Source: Paenibacillus silvestris | GTDB taxonomy: Bacteria; Bacillota; Bacilli; Paenibacillales; NBRC-103111 | Assembly: GCF_009882985.1 (NCBI RefSeq) | Contig: NZ_WTUZ01000022.1 | Span: 1,091,065-1,155,064, forward strand | Direction: 5' to 3' | DNA length: 64,000 bases | Shown: positions 33,719 to 43,015 of the stretch, piece after piece | Layout of the letters: the number at the start of each line of letters is the position of its first letter | Position numbering within the stretch: the first letter of the stretch is position 1 | Notes under the pieces: generated by a model | Databases searched by the model: none | What the model saw: the letters and a program-made list of their open reading frames with translations, nothing else | Told to the model about the DNA's origin: nothing | Made by a program: the position numbers and the translations under genes

Positions 33719-35803
33719 ATGAAACTCGTTTACGATCATAAGGATGAGATGGTTCTGTTTGGAATAAATCAAATTAAGAAGAGTTTGGAAGCTAAGGGCC
33801 AGTTTTTCGTTGAGCAGTATAACAGCCGGGGTGTGGTTCTAGCTCCAGAGCGGGGGATCGTCGTTCAGAAACTGCGTACACAGAAGGGCGAATCCCCCGA
33901 GGAAGAGCAGGCTTTTCGCCTGTCTCGTCAAGGAGAACTGATTCGCATCGAAGGGGCTGACTCACGTGGACTCATGTACGGATGTCTAGAATACGCGGAA
34001 CGATTGGCAAGAGGAGCGGAATTGGCAGATGAGGAAGAGATATATCGGAAGCCAGCACTGCGTTTACGCGGCATTAAATTTAATTTGCCATACGCGCCCT
34101 TTGATTCAGGAGATCCCTTTACCTTGAATGAGGAAACGTGCATGGATATTGACTTTTGGAAAGCCTATATCGATATGCTCGCGTTAAATCGGTACAACTG
34201 TTTAAGCCTATGGTCAGAGCATCCCTACGACCTGATGGTTGTCTCGCCGAAATTCAGAGCCGCCAATCCATACAGTGATTCAGAAATCAATCAGAACATT
34301 CGGTTCTTCCGGGAGATGTTCCGTTATGCGGCCAGCAGAGGGATCGATATCTATCTATTTACATGGAATATCCGTCTAACCCCAGAAGTGGCACGAGGTC
34401 TAGGACTCCCTGAAGCTGTAGGAGATTTCGGTAATATGTTCGATAACCTGATTCACCGAGTTGGGTATCCGCTGAATCGTTTTCGCGGTGAATCAGAACT
34501 GATTAGAGATTACATTCGTGAAATGGTACTTCAACTGCTGCTCACTTACCCTGAGCTGAAAGGGTTAGGCACATCGGCCAGCGAATGGATGGATGGTAAC
34601 GGGTACGAGCGGGAGAAGTGGATTGTTCAGACGTATGTGGAAGCGATCAAGCAGTCGGGAAGAGAGATTCCCTTTATTCACCGTACCAATATGCAGAATG
34701 CGGGCAAGGAAATTAAAGAAATGGTGCAGACCCAATTTGATTCCAACCAGTTCTATATCAGCTGGAAATATTCGAATGCTCACTGCTATTCCCATCCGGA
34801 ACCCCAGTTTGAGCGTCTTTGGGATGCATGGGAAGGCATCGAACTGGAGAAGACCAATATCCTGTACACGGTTCGTAATGACGACGTGTTCACACATCGG
34901 TGGGGAGATCCCGAGTACGTCCGCGCTTATATCAAGGGAATGATCAAGCCCTATGTCAAAGGCTTCTACTGGGGAGCAGACGGCTACTTATGGGGCAATG
35001 ATTTCCAACATGTTGAGCATGGGCACAAGACATGGAAGTACGATTTTGAACGTCATATCTTTCAATTCCAGCTCTGGGGCCGGCTATCATACGATCCTGA
35101 GACCTGTGATGATGTCTGGGTGCATCTATTGAAGTCTCAATATGGTCCCGTTCATGCTCCTCTCTTCTTAGAAGGATTGCGAAGTGCCTCGTCAGTCATA
35201 CCGGCTGTCAATCGCTTGTTCTGGATCGATTATGACTTTCAGTGGCATGCCGAAAGCTGCTTATCCGAAGTGAGTGGTTTCAAGACGATCCTTGACTTCG
35301 TGAACGCTGCACCCATGCCTGGGGTGGGTGTAATGTCCATATCCGAATATGCAAGAGCTGAACATGAAGGCAGCATGGAGAAAGGGTTTGAGGCTTTCCG
35401 TGAAACACCTGCTGATATTGTAAAGCTGCTGCAAGATGCCGCAGAGCAAACAGAACGAGTCGCTTCCAAGCTGTCAAAGGAGCTGGGTGAGCTATGCTGC
35501 AGTCATGCTGCATGCACACTTCACGATCTCTTTGGCTATGTAGAGATGTCCAGATACTATGCTTGTAAATTCAAAGCGTCCCTTGAGCTTAATCGATTTA
35601 AGCTAAACAAACATACACAACATAAGGACGAGGCGGTTGCCCTCTTGGAGCAGGCGGCTATCCATTGGGAAAGACTGGGACATTACTGGAGCTTGCATAA
35701 CAAGCCTTACTTTATGGCTCGAGTTAAACGTACTTTCGGATATCCCTATTACTTGGAAGATGTGAGAGCAGATATTGAATTGGCGCGTCGATTCGGCATA
35801 TAA
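33719..35803 (+). CDS. Cytoplasmic GH67-like (alpha-glucuronidase-like) putative glycoside hydrolase, paralogue 2
   Basis: 694 aa, no signal peptide. Same plan as the protein at 19059: an N-terminal domain ending GLMYGCLEYAERL, then LRGIKFNLPYAP, MLALNRYNCLSLWSEHPYDLMV, an acidic GLGTSASEWMDG, FYWGADGYLWGND and a helical C-terminal third. The GH67 likeness is in domain order and a few motifs and is distant, so activity is unproven. GGAGGG precedes the ATG. It is the last gene of the promoter E operon and is followed by a terminator. Like paralogue 1 it would act on an imported oligosaccharide (inference). Confidence 0.6.
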   Translation: MKLVYDHKDEMVLFGINQIKKSLEAKGQFFVEQYNSRGVVLAPERGIVVQKLRTQKGESPEEEQAFRLSRQGELIRIEGADSRGLMYGCLEYAERLARGAELADEEEIYRKPALRLRGIKFNLPYAPFDSGDPFTLNEETCMDIDFWKAYIDMLALNRYNCLSLWSEHPYDLMVVSPKFRAANPYSDSEINQNIRFFREMFRYAASRGIDIYLFTWNIRLTPEVARGLGLPEAVGDFGNMFDNLIHRVGYPLNRFRGESELIRDYIREMVLQLLLTYPELKGLGTSASEWMDGNGYEREKWIVQTYVEAIKQSGREIPFIHRTNMQNAGKEIKEMVQTQFDSNQFYISWKYSNAHCYSHPEPQFERLWDAWEGIELEKTNILYTVRNDDVFTHRWGDPEYVRAYIKGMIKPYVKGFYWGADGYLWGNDFQHVEHGHKTWKYDFERHIFQFQLWGRLSYDPETCDDVWVHLLKSQYGPVHAPLFLEGLRSASSVIPAVNRLFWIDYDFQWHAESCLSEVSGFKTILDFVNAAPMPGVGVMSISEYARAEHEGSMEKGFEAFRETPADIVKLLQDAAEQTERVASKLSKELGELCCSHAACTLHDLFGYVEMSRYYACKFKASLELNRFKLNKHTQHKDEAVALLEQAAIHWERLGHYWSLHNKPYFMARVKRTFGYPYYLEDVRADIELARRFGI

Positions 35804-35832
35804 GAAGGACGGCGAGGGAGTTGAATACCACG

Positions 35833-35863
35833 GGGCTGCTAAGAAGCAGCTTCTTTGTTTTTT
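35833..35863 (+). terminator. Rho-independent terminator after the promoter E operon
   Basis: GCTGCT / AGCAGC with loop AAGA, followed by TTCTTTGTTTTTT. Confidence 0.8.
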
Positions 35864-35900
35864 AATCAACAAGGGATCAACCGCTCCAGAACATTTCAAA

Positions 35901-35928
35901 TTGACACGTATTAAACCTATGCTATTCT
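35901..35928 (+). promoter_or_regulatory. Candidate promoter of the sensor kinase gene
   Basis: TTGACA (35901-35906), 16 nt, TATTCT (35923-35928). The leader to the ATG at 36061 would be about 125 nt, with no other clear signal in it. Confidence 0.45.
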
Positions 35929-36060
35929 TAATAAAGAACCCCCATATAGATATCTTACTTGTAAGGCTCTTTTTCCACGCACTTCAGATCAATCTTCTTA
36001 CATAACTGTTGTTTACACAATCATTCTTGTCGAATTGAAAAGAAAGGAAGTAATCGCGTT

Positions 36061-37857
36061 ATGAAAGGGTTCTCGAAGTATATAGGCGGGATTTCCATTA
36101 AAAACAAAATATTCATAGCGAATATTTTAATCATTGTCGTATTTATCTCCACTCAGTCATACTTCGCCAACACGATTTCACAGAATGCCCTTATTGAGAA
36201 AGAGATTAACAATTCCTCCCGAGAGCTTGTACTCATCAAAAACAATCTTCAAACCTTGGTAGCTACAATTGATGACTATTCAAAAATTCTAGCCAGCGAT
36301 TATCGATTGCAGAACGTGCTTTATAACGATTTATTAATAAATAGTGATTTCAATACGAGCAAGCTGGTTGAAGGCTTAAATAACCTTTCGATGAAAAAAG
36401 ACCTTTCAGAGACGATCAGCAATATTGTGGAGCCTAATACAAAAATCAAAGCAGTAAGCATTCTCACCTCGAATCATCACTGGGTGGACGTCGGATTTGC
36501 CGATAACGCATATGCTTCCCGCATATTCGGTGACGGTTATGGAGCGGAGGATCGTTTCTATTTACCCACTTGGACAGGCTTGATCAAATTCGGATTCTTG
36601 TATGAAGGTGAACACAACGTATTTGCGGTATCCAAAACGGTGATTCACAAAGATACCGGTAAAATGGTTGGCAGAGTTTTTTTGTACGTGAAAGAAACGA
36701 CAATTGCCTCGATTTACCAGGAGGGAAAAAATAAGGGGGGGGAATTCTATATTGTCGATTCCGCCGGCCGAATTATTTCTTCACAGAATAAAGCTATGTT
36801 ATACCGAGATCTTAAGGAAGCTGTTTCCATTACCATTCCCGAGAATGGTAAAGACACAACATTTACCCAGGGAAGCGGAAGTAAAGAAATGTTGATATTT
36901 ACCCAGCGCTTCGAGCCGTTGAAATGGACGATTGTAAGCGCTATCCCTATGGATGATATTTCGTCGGATCGGAAAGTAATCAATCAATTGATGATCGGGA
37001 TTGGAGCAGCATGTTTGCTGCTAGCATTAATTGTATCCTTTCTACTGTCCGGGTCGATCACGCGACCCATCTTCCAGCTTGCCAAGACAATGAGAGAAAT
37101 CCGGACGGGAAAGATGCAGGTCAGAAGCACCTACCAATCCAAAGATGAGATCGGATATTTAAGCGAGGGCTTCAATAACTTAATGAATCGCATTGAGGCG
37201 CTTATGGCCGAAAACGTCGAGAAACAAAGGACAAAGGCCGAGATCGAATTTAAATTGCTGCAATCGCAAGTGAAGCCCCATTTTTTGTACAACACGGTTG
37301 AAACCATTATTTCGCTCATTAAACTGGGCTTAGGGAAGCAAGCCATACAGGCAGCCCAATACATGGCGAATTTCTATAAGATCTCGTTAAGCAAAGGTAA
37401 CGATATCATATCGATAGGGGAAGAGATGCGTCTAACGGAAAGCTATTTGGAAATTCAGCAGCTGCGTTATGTGGAATATATGGAGTATACGATGGAAATT
37501 GACAATGACATTCTGACGTATTCAATACCGAAGTTGACCTTGCAGCCAATCGTGGAGAACGCCATCTATCATGGATTGAAGCTCAAAAAGGAAAAAGGAA
37601 TCATCCGCATTACAGGAAGGCGTTGCGGCAACCATGTGGAAATTGAAATTTACGATAATGGGGCTGGTATGCACAAGAATCAATCCAAGGCGATAATGGC
37701 AGGAACCAGCGTTTTTGATGAAACTGGCGGGTTTGGGATTAGAAGCGTATCCAATCGGATCCGAATGCTGTACGGGGAAAGATACGGACTGCAAGTTGAA
37801 AGTGAATACGGTGTTTATACGAAAATTACTATTGTACTGCCTCTTCGACATGATTAG
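36061..37857 (+). CDS. YesM-type sensor histidine kinase
   Basis: 598 aa. Membrane segments near residues 16-34 and 305-328 enclose an extracellular sensor region; a HAMP linker follows (SGSITRPIFQLAKTMREIRTGKMQV), then the His_kinase region with phospho-acceptor His407 (QVKPHFLYNTVETI) and an ATPase domain with LQPIVENAIYHGL, DNGAGM and GGFGIRSVSNRI. AGAAAGGAAG precedes the ATG. It pairs with the response regulator encoded 75 nt downstream and should respond to an extracellular sugar, or to the binding protein at 39744, and control the importer and the secreted enzymes. Confidence 0.93.
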   Translation: MKGFSKYIGGISIKNKIFIANILIIVVFISTQSYFANTISQNALIEKEINNSSRELVLIKNNLQTLVATIDDYSKILASDYRLQNVLYNDLLINSDFNTSKLVEGLNNLSMKKDLSETISNIVEPNTKIKAVSILTSNHHWVDVGFADNAYASRIFGDGYGAEDRFYLPTWTGLIKFGFLYEGEHNVFAVSKTVIHKDTGKMVGRVFLYVKETTIASIYQEGKNKGGEFYIVDSAGRIISSQNKAMLYRDLKEAVSITIPENGKDTTFTQGSGSKEMLIFTQRFEPLKWTIVSAIPMDDISSDRKVINQLMIGIGAACLLLALIVSFLLSGSITRPIFQLAKTMREIRTGKMQVRSTYQSKDEIGYLSEGFNNLMNRIEALMAENVEKQRTKAEIEFKLLQSQVKPHFLYNTVETIISLIKLGLGKQAIQAAQYMANFYKISLSKGNDIISIGEEMRLTESYLEIQQLRYVEYMEYTMEIDNDILTYSIPKLTLQPIVENAIYHGLKLKKEKGIIRITGRRCGNHVEIEIYDNGAGMHKNQSKAIMAGTSVFDETGGFGIRSVSNRIRMLYGERYGLQVESEYGVYTKITIVLPLRHD

Positions 37858-37932
37858 CTCCTGCTCGCGTCCATGAGGCTGGCATTTCTATTATCCGCAA
37901 GATAAGGATTGAATAGAATAGGAGGAAAAACT

Positions 37933-39540
37933 ATGTACAAAGTGCTTATCGTCGATGATGAGTATTACTTCAGGCAAGCATTGAAGATTTCGCTGGCATG
38001 GAGTGAGCTCGGCTTTCAAATCGCGGGGGAAGCAAAAAACGGCGCAGAAGCGCTGGAGCTGATGTCCGAGGTAGAGCCTGATGTCGTGTTGGTCGATATG
38101 AATATGCCGATTATGGATGGCTTGGAGTTTATACACAAAGCCAAGGAGCGAGACCGGCAAACAAAATTTCTGGTGTTGTCAGGTCACAGCGAATTCGTGT
38201 ATGCCAGACAGGCCGTGCAATTAGGCGTCTTTAATTACGTACTGAAACCCATTAACGAAGAAGAACTCCGAAGCTCTTTACTAGATATTAAGGAACTGAT
38301 ACGAACGGAGCGTCTGGGCAAGCTTGAGTTGGACGATTTAAGAAAGCAGGCGAGCGAAAGCTTGTCTGTCATGAAGGAGCAATTGCTGAACGGTTTGCTG
38401 CAGGGCAACGGTATCTCTAGATCCAGTTCCGAACGGGATCGATTAAATGATTTGGGAATAAAGCTGGAAGGGATGCATTATCGGGCGATTGTCGTCGACC
38501 TGGATTCAAACGATGAGAGGAATCTGGAGGAGGGAATGCTGATTCGCAAAGCCAAAGTACAAGAAATCGCTCAAAATGATATGCAAAGCGTCTTTCAGTG
38601 TGTCGGCTGTCATGATCATGATGCTCGCCTGGTTCTGATCATAGGATCGCCTGACGGCTCCTTCAACAAGCTGGAAACGATTTGCGAGCGGATTCGATTG
38701 AACATAGAGAACGATTTGGGCTGTACGGTAACGATCGGCCTAGGGAATGGATGCGAAACGTTTGAGTCGATTTCGGTTTCATACATGGAAGCGTTAATCG
38801 CCTTGAAACAACGGTTTGTGTGGGGTGGCAATAAGGTGTTCGTACATTCCTTGATTGCGGAAACCGGGATAAAGGTCGGATTGTTCTCGGTGGAAAAAAG
38901 AAGCGGCTTGCTGATGTTCATGCGAATAGGGAACATGTCCGAGACGGAAGAATGGCTCTCCAGTTTTTTTCATGATACTCGCGTCCAAAAAGCTTCGATG
39001 GAAATGCTGCTTCTCGCCGGAATCGAAATCGTATCCACATGCCTGGAATTTTTGGCTGAAGCGTCGCAAAGCTTTGAAGATGTTTTCCGAAATACGACAC
39101 AACCCGATATGATACAACACGTTCAGCGGATGAAAACTTTCAACGAGTTGGAGGACTGGATACGTGCTTTAATTCTAAAGTCCATGGATCATGTGCATAG
39201 TCGCAAAACCAATAGAGCCGTCAAAGTTATAGAGGAGGTCAAATCATATATTTCGAGGCATTATGGCAACGAAGAACTGCGAATCGAAGATATCGCAAAG
39301 AGCGTTCATATGAATTACAATCATCTTTGCTTCGTGTTCAAAAAAGAAACAACCTTTACAATCAATGACTACCTGACCGAAATACGCATTATTAAAGCAA
39401 AAGAGCTTTTTGAACAGGGAGAGAAGGTTATCCAAAACGTAGCGAACCGGGTGGGGTATGCGGACGCCAACTACTTCAGCAAATGCTTCAAAAAATATAT
39501 GGGAATCACGCCCAGCAAATATGTGAACCAAATCCGGTAG
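37933..39540 (+). CDS. YesN-type response regulator with AraC DNA-binding domain
   Basis: 535 aa. Receiver domain residues 1-120 with phospho-acceptor Asp55 (VVLVDMNMPIMDG) and Lys in VLKPINEEEL; a long middle region; AraC domain at the C-terminus (HYGNEELRIEDIAKSVHMNYNHLCFVFKKE and ANRVGYADANYFSKCFKKYMGITPSKY). The frame starts at 37909, but AGGAGG at 37920-37925 gives the ATG at 37933. It is the partner of the kinase just upstream. Its likely targets are the promoters at 39630 and 43016, which share a box (inference). A terminator follows. Confidence 0.93.
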   Translation: MYKVLIVDDEYYFRQALKISLAWSELGFQIAGEAKNGAEALELMSEVEPDVVLVDMNMPIMDGLEFIHKAKERDRQTKFLVLSGHSEFVYARQAVQLGVFNYVLKPINEEELRSSLLDIKELIRTERLGKLELDDLRKQASESLSVMKEQLLNGLLQGNGISRSSSERDRLNDLGIKLEGMHYRAIVVDLDSNDERNLEEGMLIRKAKVQEIAQNDMQSVFQCVGCHDHDARLVLIIGSPDGSFNKLETICERIRLNIENDLGCTVTIGLGNGCETFESISVSYMEALIALKQRFVWGGNKVFVHSLIAETGIKVGLFSVEKRSGLLMFMRIGNMSETEEWLSSFFHDTRVQKASMEMLLLAGIEIVSTCLEFLAEASQSFEDVFRNTTQPDMIQHVQRMKTFNELEDWIRALILKSMDHVHSRKTNRAVKVIEEVKSYISRHYGNEELRIEDIAKSVHMNYNHLCFVFKKETTFTINDYLTEIRIIKAKELFEQGEKVIQNVANRVGYADANYFSKCFKKYMGITPSKYVNQIR

Positions 39541-39555
39541 CCGATACTTCCATGC

Positions 39556-39603
39556 AGACTATAGGGGGAAAGTGAAAACTTTGCCTCTATAGTCTATTTT
39601 TTT
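39556..39603 (+). terminator. Rho-independent terminator after the response regulator
   Basis: AGACTATAG / CTATAGTCT outer stem with an inner AAAGT/ACTTT stem, then ATTTTTTT. Confidence 0.85.
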
Positions 39604-39629
39604 GCCGTTAATTTTACTGCTGATCCGAG

Positions 39630-39692
39630 AATAGTCTCTGTACTAAATATGGGAAGATTCGTAAAATTAACTTAAGGTTGATACCGCTTACA
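39630..39692 (+). promoter_or_regulatory. Promoter region of the third importer: AATAGTCTCTG box, -10 and cre-like site
   Basis: AATAGTCTCTG (39630-39640), a -10-like TAAAAT (39662-39667) and TGATACCGCTTACA (39679-39692), which matches the cre consensus with one mismatch. The box-to-cre distance is 49 nt, exactly as in the region at 43016-43078. This suggests activation by the neighbouring response regulator and repression by CcpA. Confidence 0.6.
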
Positions 39693-39743
39693 ACAACTGA
39701 AATCAATCCGATATTCGCTTTAACAAATAGGGGAGGTTAAACA

Positions 39744-41114
39744 ATGAAAACGAAGTCAAAGGCAGCAGCTATGTTCCTTATGGCAAGCACACTTCTGGTT
39801 ACATCGGCGTGCAGCAGTAGTGGGAATGAAACAACGTCCAACCAGCCGTCCAACAATCCGTCGCCCTCGGCAACAAGCAAAGAGGAGAACAAGAATACGA
39901 CGAAGACGGACAGCAAAAAAATCAAGATGAGAGTCATAACGCTTACGACGGACGAAAATCGCAACAAAATTATGGAAAAATTCATCAAACCGAATATTGC
40001 TTCAGCGCTTCCCAATCTTGAAGTCGAGTTTGAGCCCGGCGGCGGCGGCGAGGATATGGCAAACAAATTGAAGACGTTGAACGCATCTGGGGATATGCCG
40101 GACGTATTCTGGAATGATGCGGGCTACTTTACGCCGTTGAAGAACACAGGCAGCATTCTGGATTTGACACCCTATATTGCCAAAGACGGTTTCTTGGACA
40201 AATACGCGGTGCCAGATGCATTAAAGCATGTAGATAACAAGATCTATAGCTTGGCTTCCGGAGCGGACACGTATTTCACCCCTGTCATCTTCTATCATAA
40301 AGATATGTTCGAGAAAGCCGGGGTTAAAGTGCCAACCACGTTTGATGAGTTGATTCAAATCTCGAAGACGCTCAAGAGCAAAAGCATGATACCGGCTGTG
40401 ACTCCCGGCAAGGACGGGTGGGGACCTAAGCTCTTTATGCTGCAGCAAATGATTCAAATCGGAGATCCGCAGGCGATGTCAGACCTTGTCAGCAACAAAA
40501 CGGACTTCAACAATGCATCCGTCAAGGAAGGAGCGGCTCGCATCGAGAAGCTGGTCAAGGAAGGCGTGCTCCCAGACGGTATTGCCAATTTGGATTACGG
40601 TCCGGCGATGGAAATGTTTACGTCCAAAAAAGCGGCTATGCTATGGATGTTTACTTGGGAACTGCCGAATCTCGCAAAAGACGAAACGGTTGATTTCTTC
40701 CCTTTTCCAAGCGCCAGCGATAAGTATAACCCTACAAAGAACGTACAGTTCTGGGGTTCTCCGGTTAACGGTTATGCGGTAAACGGCAAAACGAAGAACC
40801 CGGAAGAGGCCGTCAAGCTTGCTGAATTTCTAGCCATGGCGGATGCGTTATACTTTGAATCTACCGGTGCTCCTATTTCTTTGAAGACAGGCAACAAGCC
40901 AATGGATAGGAGCCCGCTTATGCAGAAGTTCGTTGACTGGTACAATCCGATTCCTAATAAAATCGCGTCGTTGGCTCTTAATTCGCTAGATGCGAGGGCG
41001 TCTGCCGAAATGTCTACGCAAGGAGCGAATTTATTAACGGGCGAGTACACAGCTGATAAATTTAATGCGGCGATGAACAAGATTTGGAGCGAAAATACGT
41101 GGTTTAACAAGTAA
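39744..41114 (+). CDS. Extracellular solute-binding lipoprotein, third importer (UgpB/MalE-like)
   Basis: 456 aa. Signal peptide with lipobox-type VTSAC (Cys23), then a Ser/Thr/Asn-rich linker, then a binding-protein fold (GDMPDVFWNDAGYFTPL, DTYFTPVIFYHKDMFEKAGVKVPTTFDEL). It is shorter and unrelated in detail to the three LplA-like lipoproteins. GGGGAGG precedes the ATG. Permeases follow at 41191 and 42092. The neighbourhood of secreted arabinose- and xylose-releasing enzymes suggests an arabino- or xylo-oligosaccharide ligand (inference). Confidence 0.9.
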   Translation: MKTKSKAAAMFLMASTLLVTSACSSSGNETTSNQPSNNPSPSATSKEENKNTTKTDSKKIKMRVITLTTDENRNKIMEKFIKPNIASALPNLEVEFEPGGGGEDMANKLKTLNASGDMPDVFWNDAGYFTPLKNTGSILDLTPYIAKDGFLDKYAVPDALKHVDNKIYSLASGADTYFTPVIFYHKDMFEKAGVKVPTTFDELIQISKTLKSKSMIPAVTPGKDGWGPKLFMLQQMIQIGDPQAMSDLVSNKTDFNNASVKEGAARIEKLVKEGVLPDGIANLDYGPAMEMFTSKKAAMLWMFTWELPNLAKDETVDFFPFPSASDKYNPTKNVQFWGSPVNGYAVNGKTKNPEEAVKLAEFLAMADALYFESTGAPISLKTGNKPMDRSPLMQKFVDWYNPIPNKIASLALNSLDARASAEMSTQGANLLTGEYTADKFNAAMNKIWSENTWFNK

Positions 41115-41130
41115 AAGATGCAATAACAGC

Positions 41131-41163
41131 TAAATCCCCTTCGGATAGTTCCAAGGGGGTTTA
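41131..41163 (+). other. Intercistronic hairpin between lipoprotein and permease genes
   Basis: TAAATCCCCTT (41131-41141) pairs with AAGGGGGTTTA (41153-41163) with one G-T pair. No T-run follows, so it may stabilise the lipoprotein mRNA or cause partial termination, giving more binding protein than permease. Confidence 0.6.
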
Positions 41164-41190
41164 GACACAAAATAAATGGTGGAGAGAGCG

Positions 41191-42075
41191 ATGAACAAGT
41201 ACTTTAGCACCAAAGTGTCTATATTTGTGTTTGCTTTCCCGGCATTGCTGCTGTTTACCTTATTCTGCGTATACCCTTTGCTGCCGGAGATCTGGATGAG
41301 CCTGCATAAGCATGACGGGTTTAATAATTTGGGTTTTGTTGGTTTAAATAATTACAAAGAAGTGATGACTTCCCCATCCTTTTGGACCGCTCATAAGAAT
41401 ACGTATCTCATCGTCGCTATCTCATTATTGCTGGGGCTCCCCCTATCCATGATACTTTCGCTTTTTATGGATGCTCAAACACCGAAGTTTCGTCGATTCT
41501 TCAAGTCGGTGGCGATGTTCCCCGCTATCTTGTCGGTCACGGTTGTTGCCCAGATTTGGCTGGCGTTCTACGAACCCAATTGGGGTTTATTTAACCAGAT
41601 TCTCGACTCGTTAGGGTTGAGCTCTTGGACGCATTCATGGTTGACGGAAAAGAAAACGGTCATGCCCAGCATCGGAGTGACATTCCTGTGGCAATATATT
41701 GGACTGAATGCGATGCTGTTTTATACAGGAATCAAGACCATACCCAAGAGTTACTATGAAGCGGCATTGATCGACGGGGCTAATTTTGTTCAAGTTTGCT
41801 TACGAATTACGATACCCTTGCTGCAGAATGTAATCAAATACGTACTTATTCTGTCTACATTAGGCTCAATGGCATTTTATTCGCATGTACGAGTCATGAC
41901 GGCAGGAGGCCCGGGGGATCAATCCAGAACGGTCATCTACCAGATGTATTTTACGGCATTCGATACTTCCGAATTTGGCAAAGGTACTGCTATCGCTGTT
42001 ATTTTTATTCTGGAATGCCTTTTGATCTCCTTTGTCATTCAAAGGTTCGTGGCCAGAGAAAAACTGGAGTTTTAA
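41191..42075 (+). CDS. ABC sugar permease, UgpA/MalF type, third importer
   Basis: 294 aa, six membrane segments, contact loop YEAALIDGANFVQVCLRITIPLL. The frame opens at ATG 41176, but GGAGAG (41180-41185) places the start at ATG 41191. It forms the channel with the next gene product. No ATPase gene is nearby. Confidence 0.9.
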   Translation: MNKYFSTKVSIFVFAFPALLLFTLFCVYPLLPEIWMSLHKHDGFNNLGFVGLNNYKEVMTSPSFWTAHKNTYLIVAISLLLGLPLSMILSLFMDAQTPKFRRFFKSVAMFPAILSVTVVAQIWLAFYEPNWGLFNQILDSLGLSSWTHSWLTEKKTVMPSIGVTFLWQYIGLNAMLFYTGIKTIPKSYYEAALIDGANFVQVCLRITIPLLQNVIKYVLILSTLGSMAFYSHVRVMTAGGPGDQSRTVIYQMYFTAFDTSEFGKGTAIAVIFILECLLISFVIQRFVAREKLEF

Positions 42076-42091
42076 GCAGGAGGGGAGCTTT

Positions 42092-42904
42092 CTGAAATTA
42101 TTTAGTCGAGTGTTTTGGGTAGCCATGGGGTGCACATTTCTGTTTCCCTTGTATTGGATGGTAACGATGTCGTTGAAGTCCAAAAGCGAAGCTCACGACA
42201 ATCCTTTTGGGTTACCAACTTCCTGGGATTGGATGAACTTTAGCGAAGCGCTGTCTAAATATCATTTTTATACGTATTTCGAGAATAGCGTGATTTATAC
42301 CGCAGGCACAATCGCCATTACATTGACAACGGGCAGCATGCTTGCTTATTGCCTCAGTCGCATGCAATGGAAATTCAGTTCGTTGATGTTGTTTTATGTA
42401 TCTATGGGTTTAATTGTCCCCATCGAAGTAGTCGTTATTCCTTTATTCCAGCTTGTTAAATGGATGCATATCAAAAATAGTTATTTCGGTCTTATCTTAC
42501 CGTATTCCGGCTTCGCCATCGCTTCCTGCGTCTTGATGCTGTATGCCTTTCTCCGTTCTTTGCCTAATGAGTTGGAAGAAGCGGCATGCATAGATGGAGC
42601 GAATGTCTATCAAACGTATATGAAAATCATATTTCCAATCGTAATGCCAGCGCTCGTTACGCAATGCGTTCTTATATTCATTCGAATCTGGAACGAATTT
42701 CCGCTTGCTTTTATTATTGCTTCTAAGGATCAATTCCGGCCGCTTACAGTCGGGTTGCTAGGATTTTTTGTCAGTGTGGGAGTTACGGATTGGGGACTCA
42801 TCGGCGCGAGTATGCTGCTGTCCAGCTTGCCTATGATTATCGTTTATTTAATAGGCAACGAAAAGATCGAAAATGCTTTGACTGCAGGCGCAATTCTGAA
42901 GTGA
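42092..42904 (+). CDS. ABC sugar permease, UgpE/MalG type, third importer; probable CTG start
   Basis: 270 aa, six membrane segments, contact loop LEEAACIDGANVYQTYMKIIFPIVMP. There is no ATG, GTG or TTG in frame near a ribosome site: AGGAGGGG at 42078-42085 is followed six bases later by CTG (42092), giving (M)KLFSRVFWVAMGCTFLFPLYWM, a normal start for this family. The other options are a TTG at 42032 inside the previous gene with no ribosome site, or an ATG at 42125 that would cut the first membrane segment. CTG initiation is therefore the best reading. Confidence 0.88.
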   Translation: MKLFSRVFWVAMGCTFLFPLYWMVTMSLKSKSEAHDNPFGLPTSWDWMNFSEALSKYHFYTYFENSVIYTAGTIAITLTTGSMLAYCLSRMQWKFSSLMLFYVSMGLIVPIEVVVIPLFQLVKWMHIKNSYFGLILPYSGFAIASCVLMLYAFLRSLPNELEEAACIDGANVYQTYMKIIFPIVMPALVTQCVLIFIRIWNEFPLAFIIASKDQFRPLTVGLLGFFVSVGVTDWGLIGASMLLSSLPMIIVYLIGNEKIENALTAGAILK

Positions 42905-42918
42905 CGAATGTAAGGTGG

Positions 42919-42946
42919 GAAGGGACGCCAGAGGGGGTGTCCCTTC
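42919..42946 (+). terminator. Hairpin after the third importer, possible terminator
   Basis: GAAGGGACGCC pairs with GGTGTCCCTTC (one G-T pair). No T-run, so termination would be weak. Confidence 0.45.
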
Positions 42947-43015
42947 TCCGTATCTGCAAGTTACGAAGCGTTCTATCTTTTCAAATTGTCCCGAGAATTT
43001 TCCTTACAGTCCAAT

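Noticed and set aside
36016..36032. ACAATCATTCTTGTC before the kinase gene as a sixth regulon box
   Set aside because: It only loosely resembles the half-sites, has no partner at 26-27 nt, and has no -10 at the 24-nt distance.
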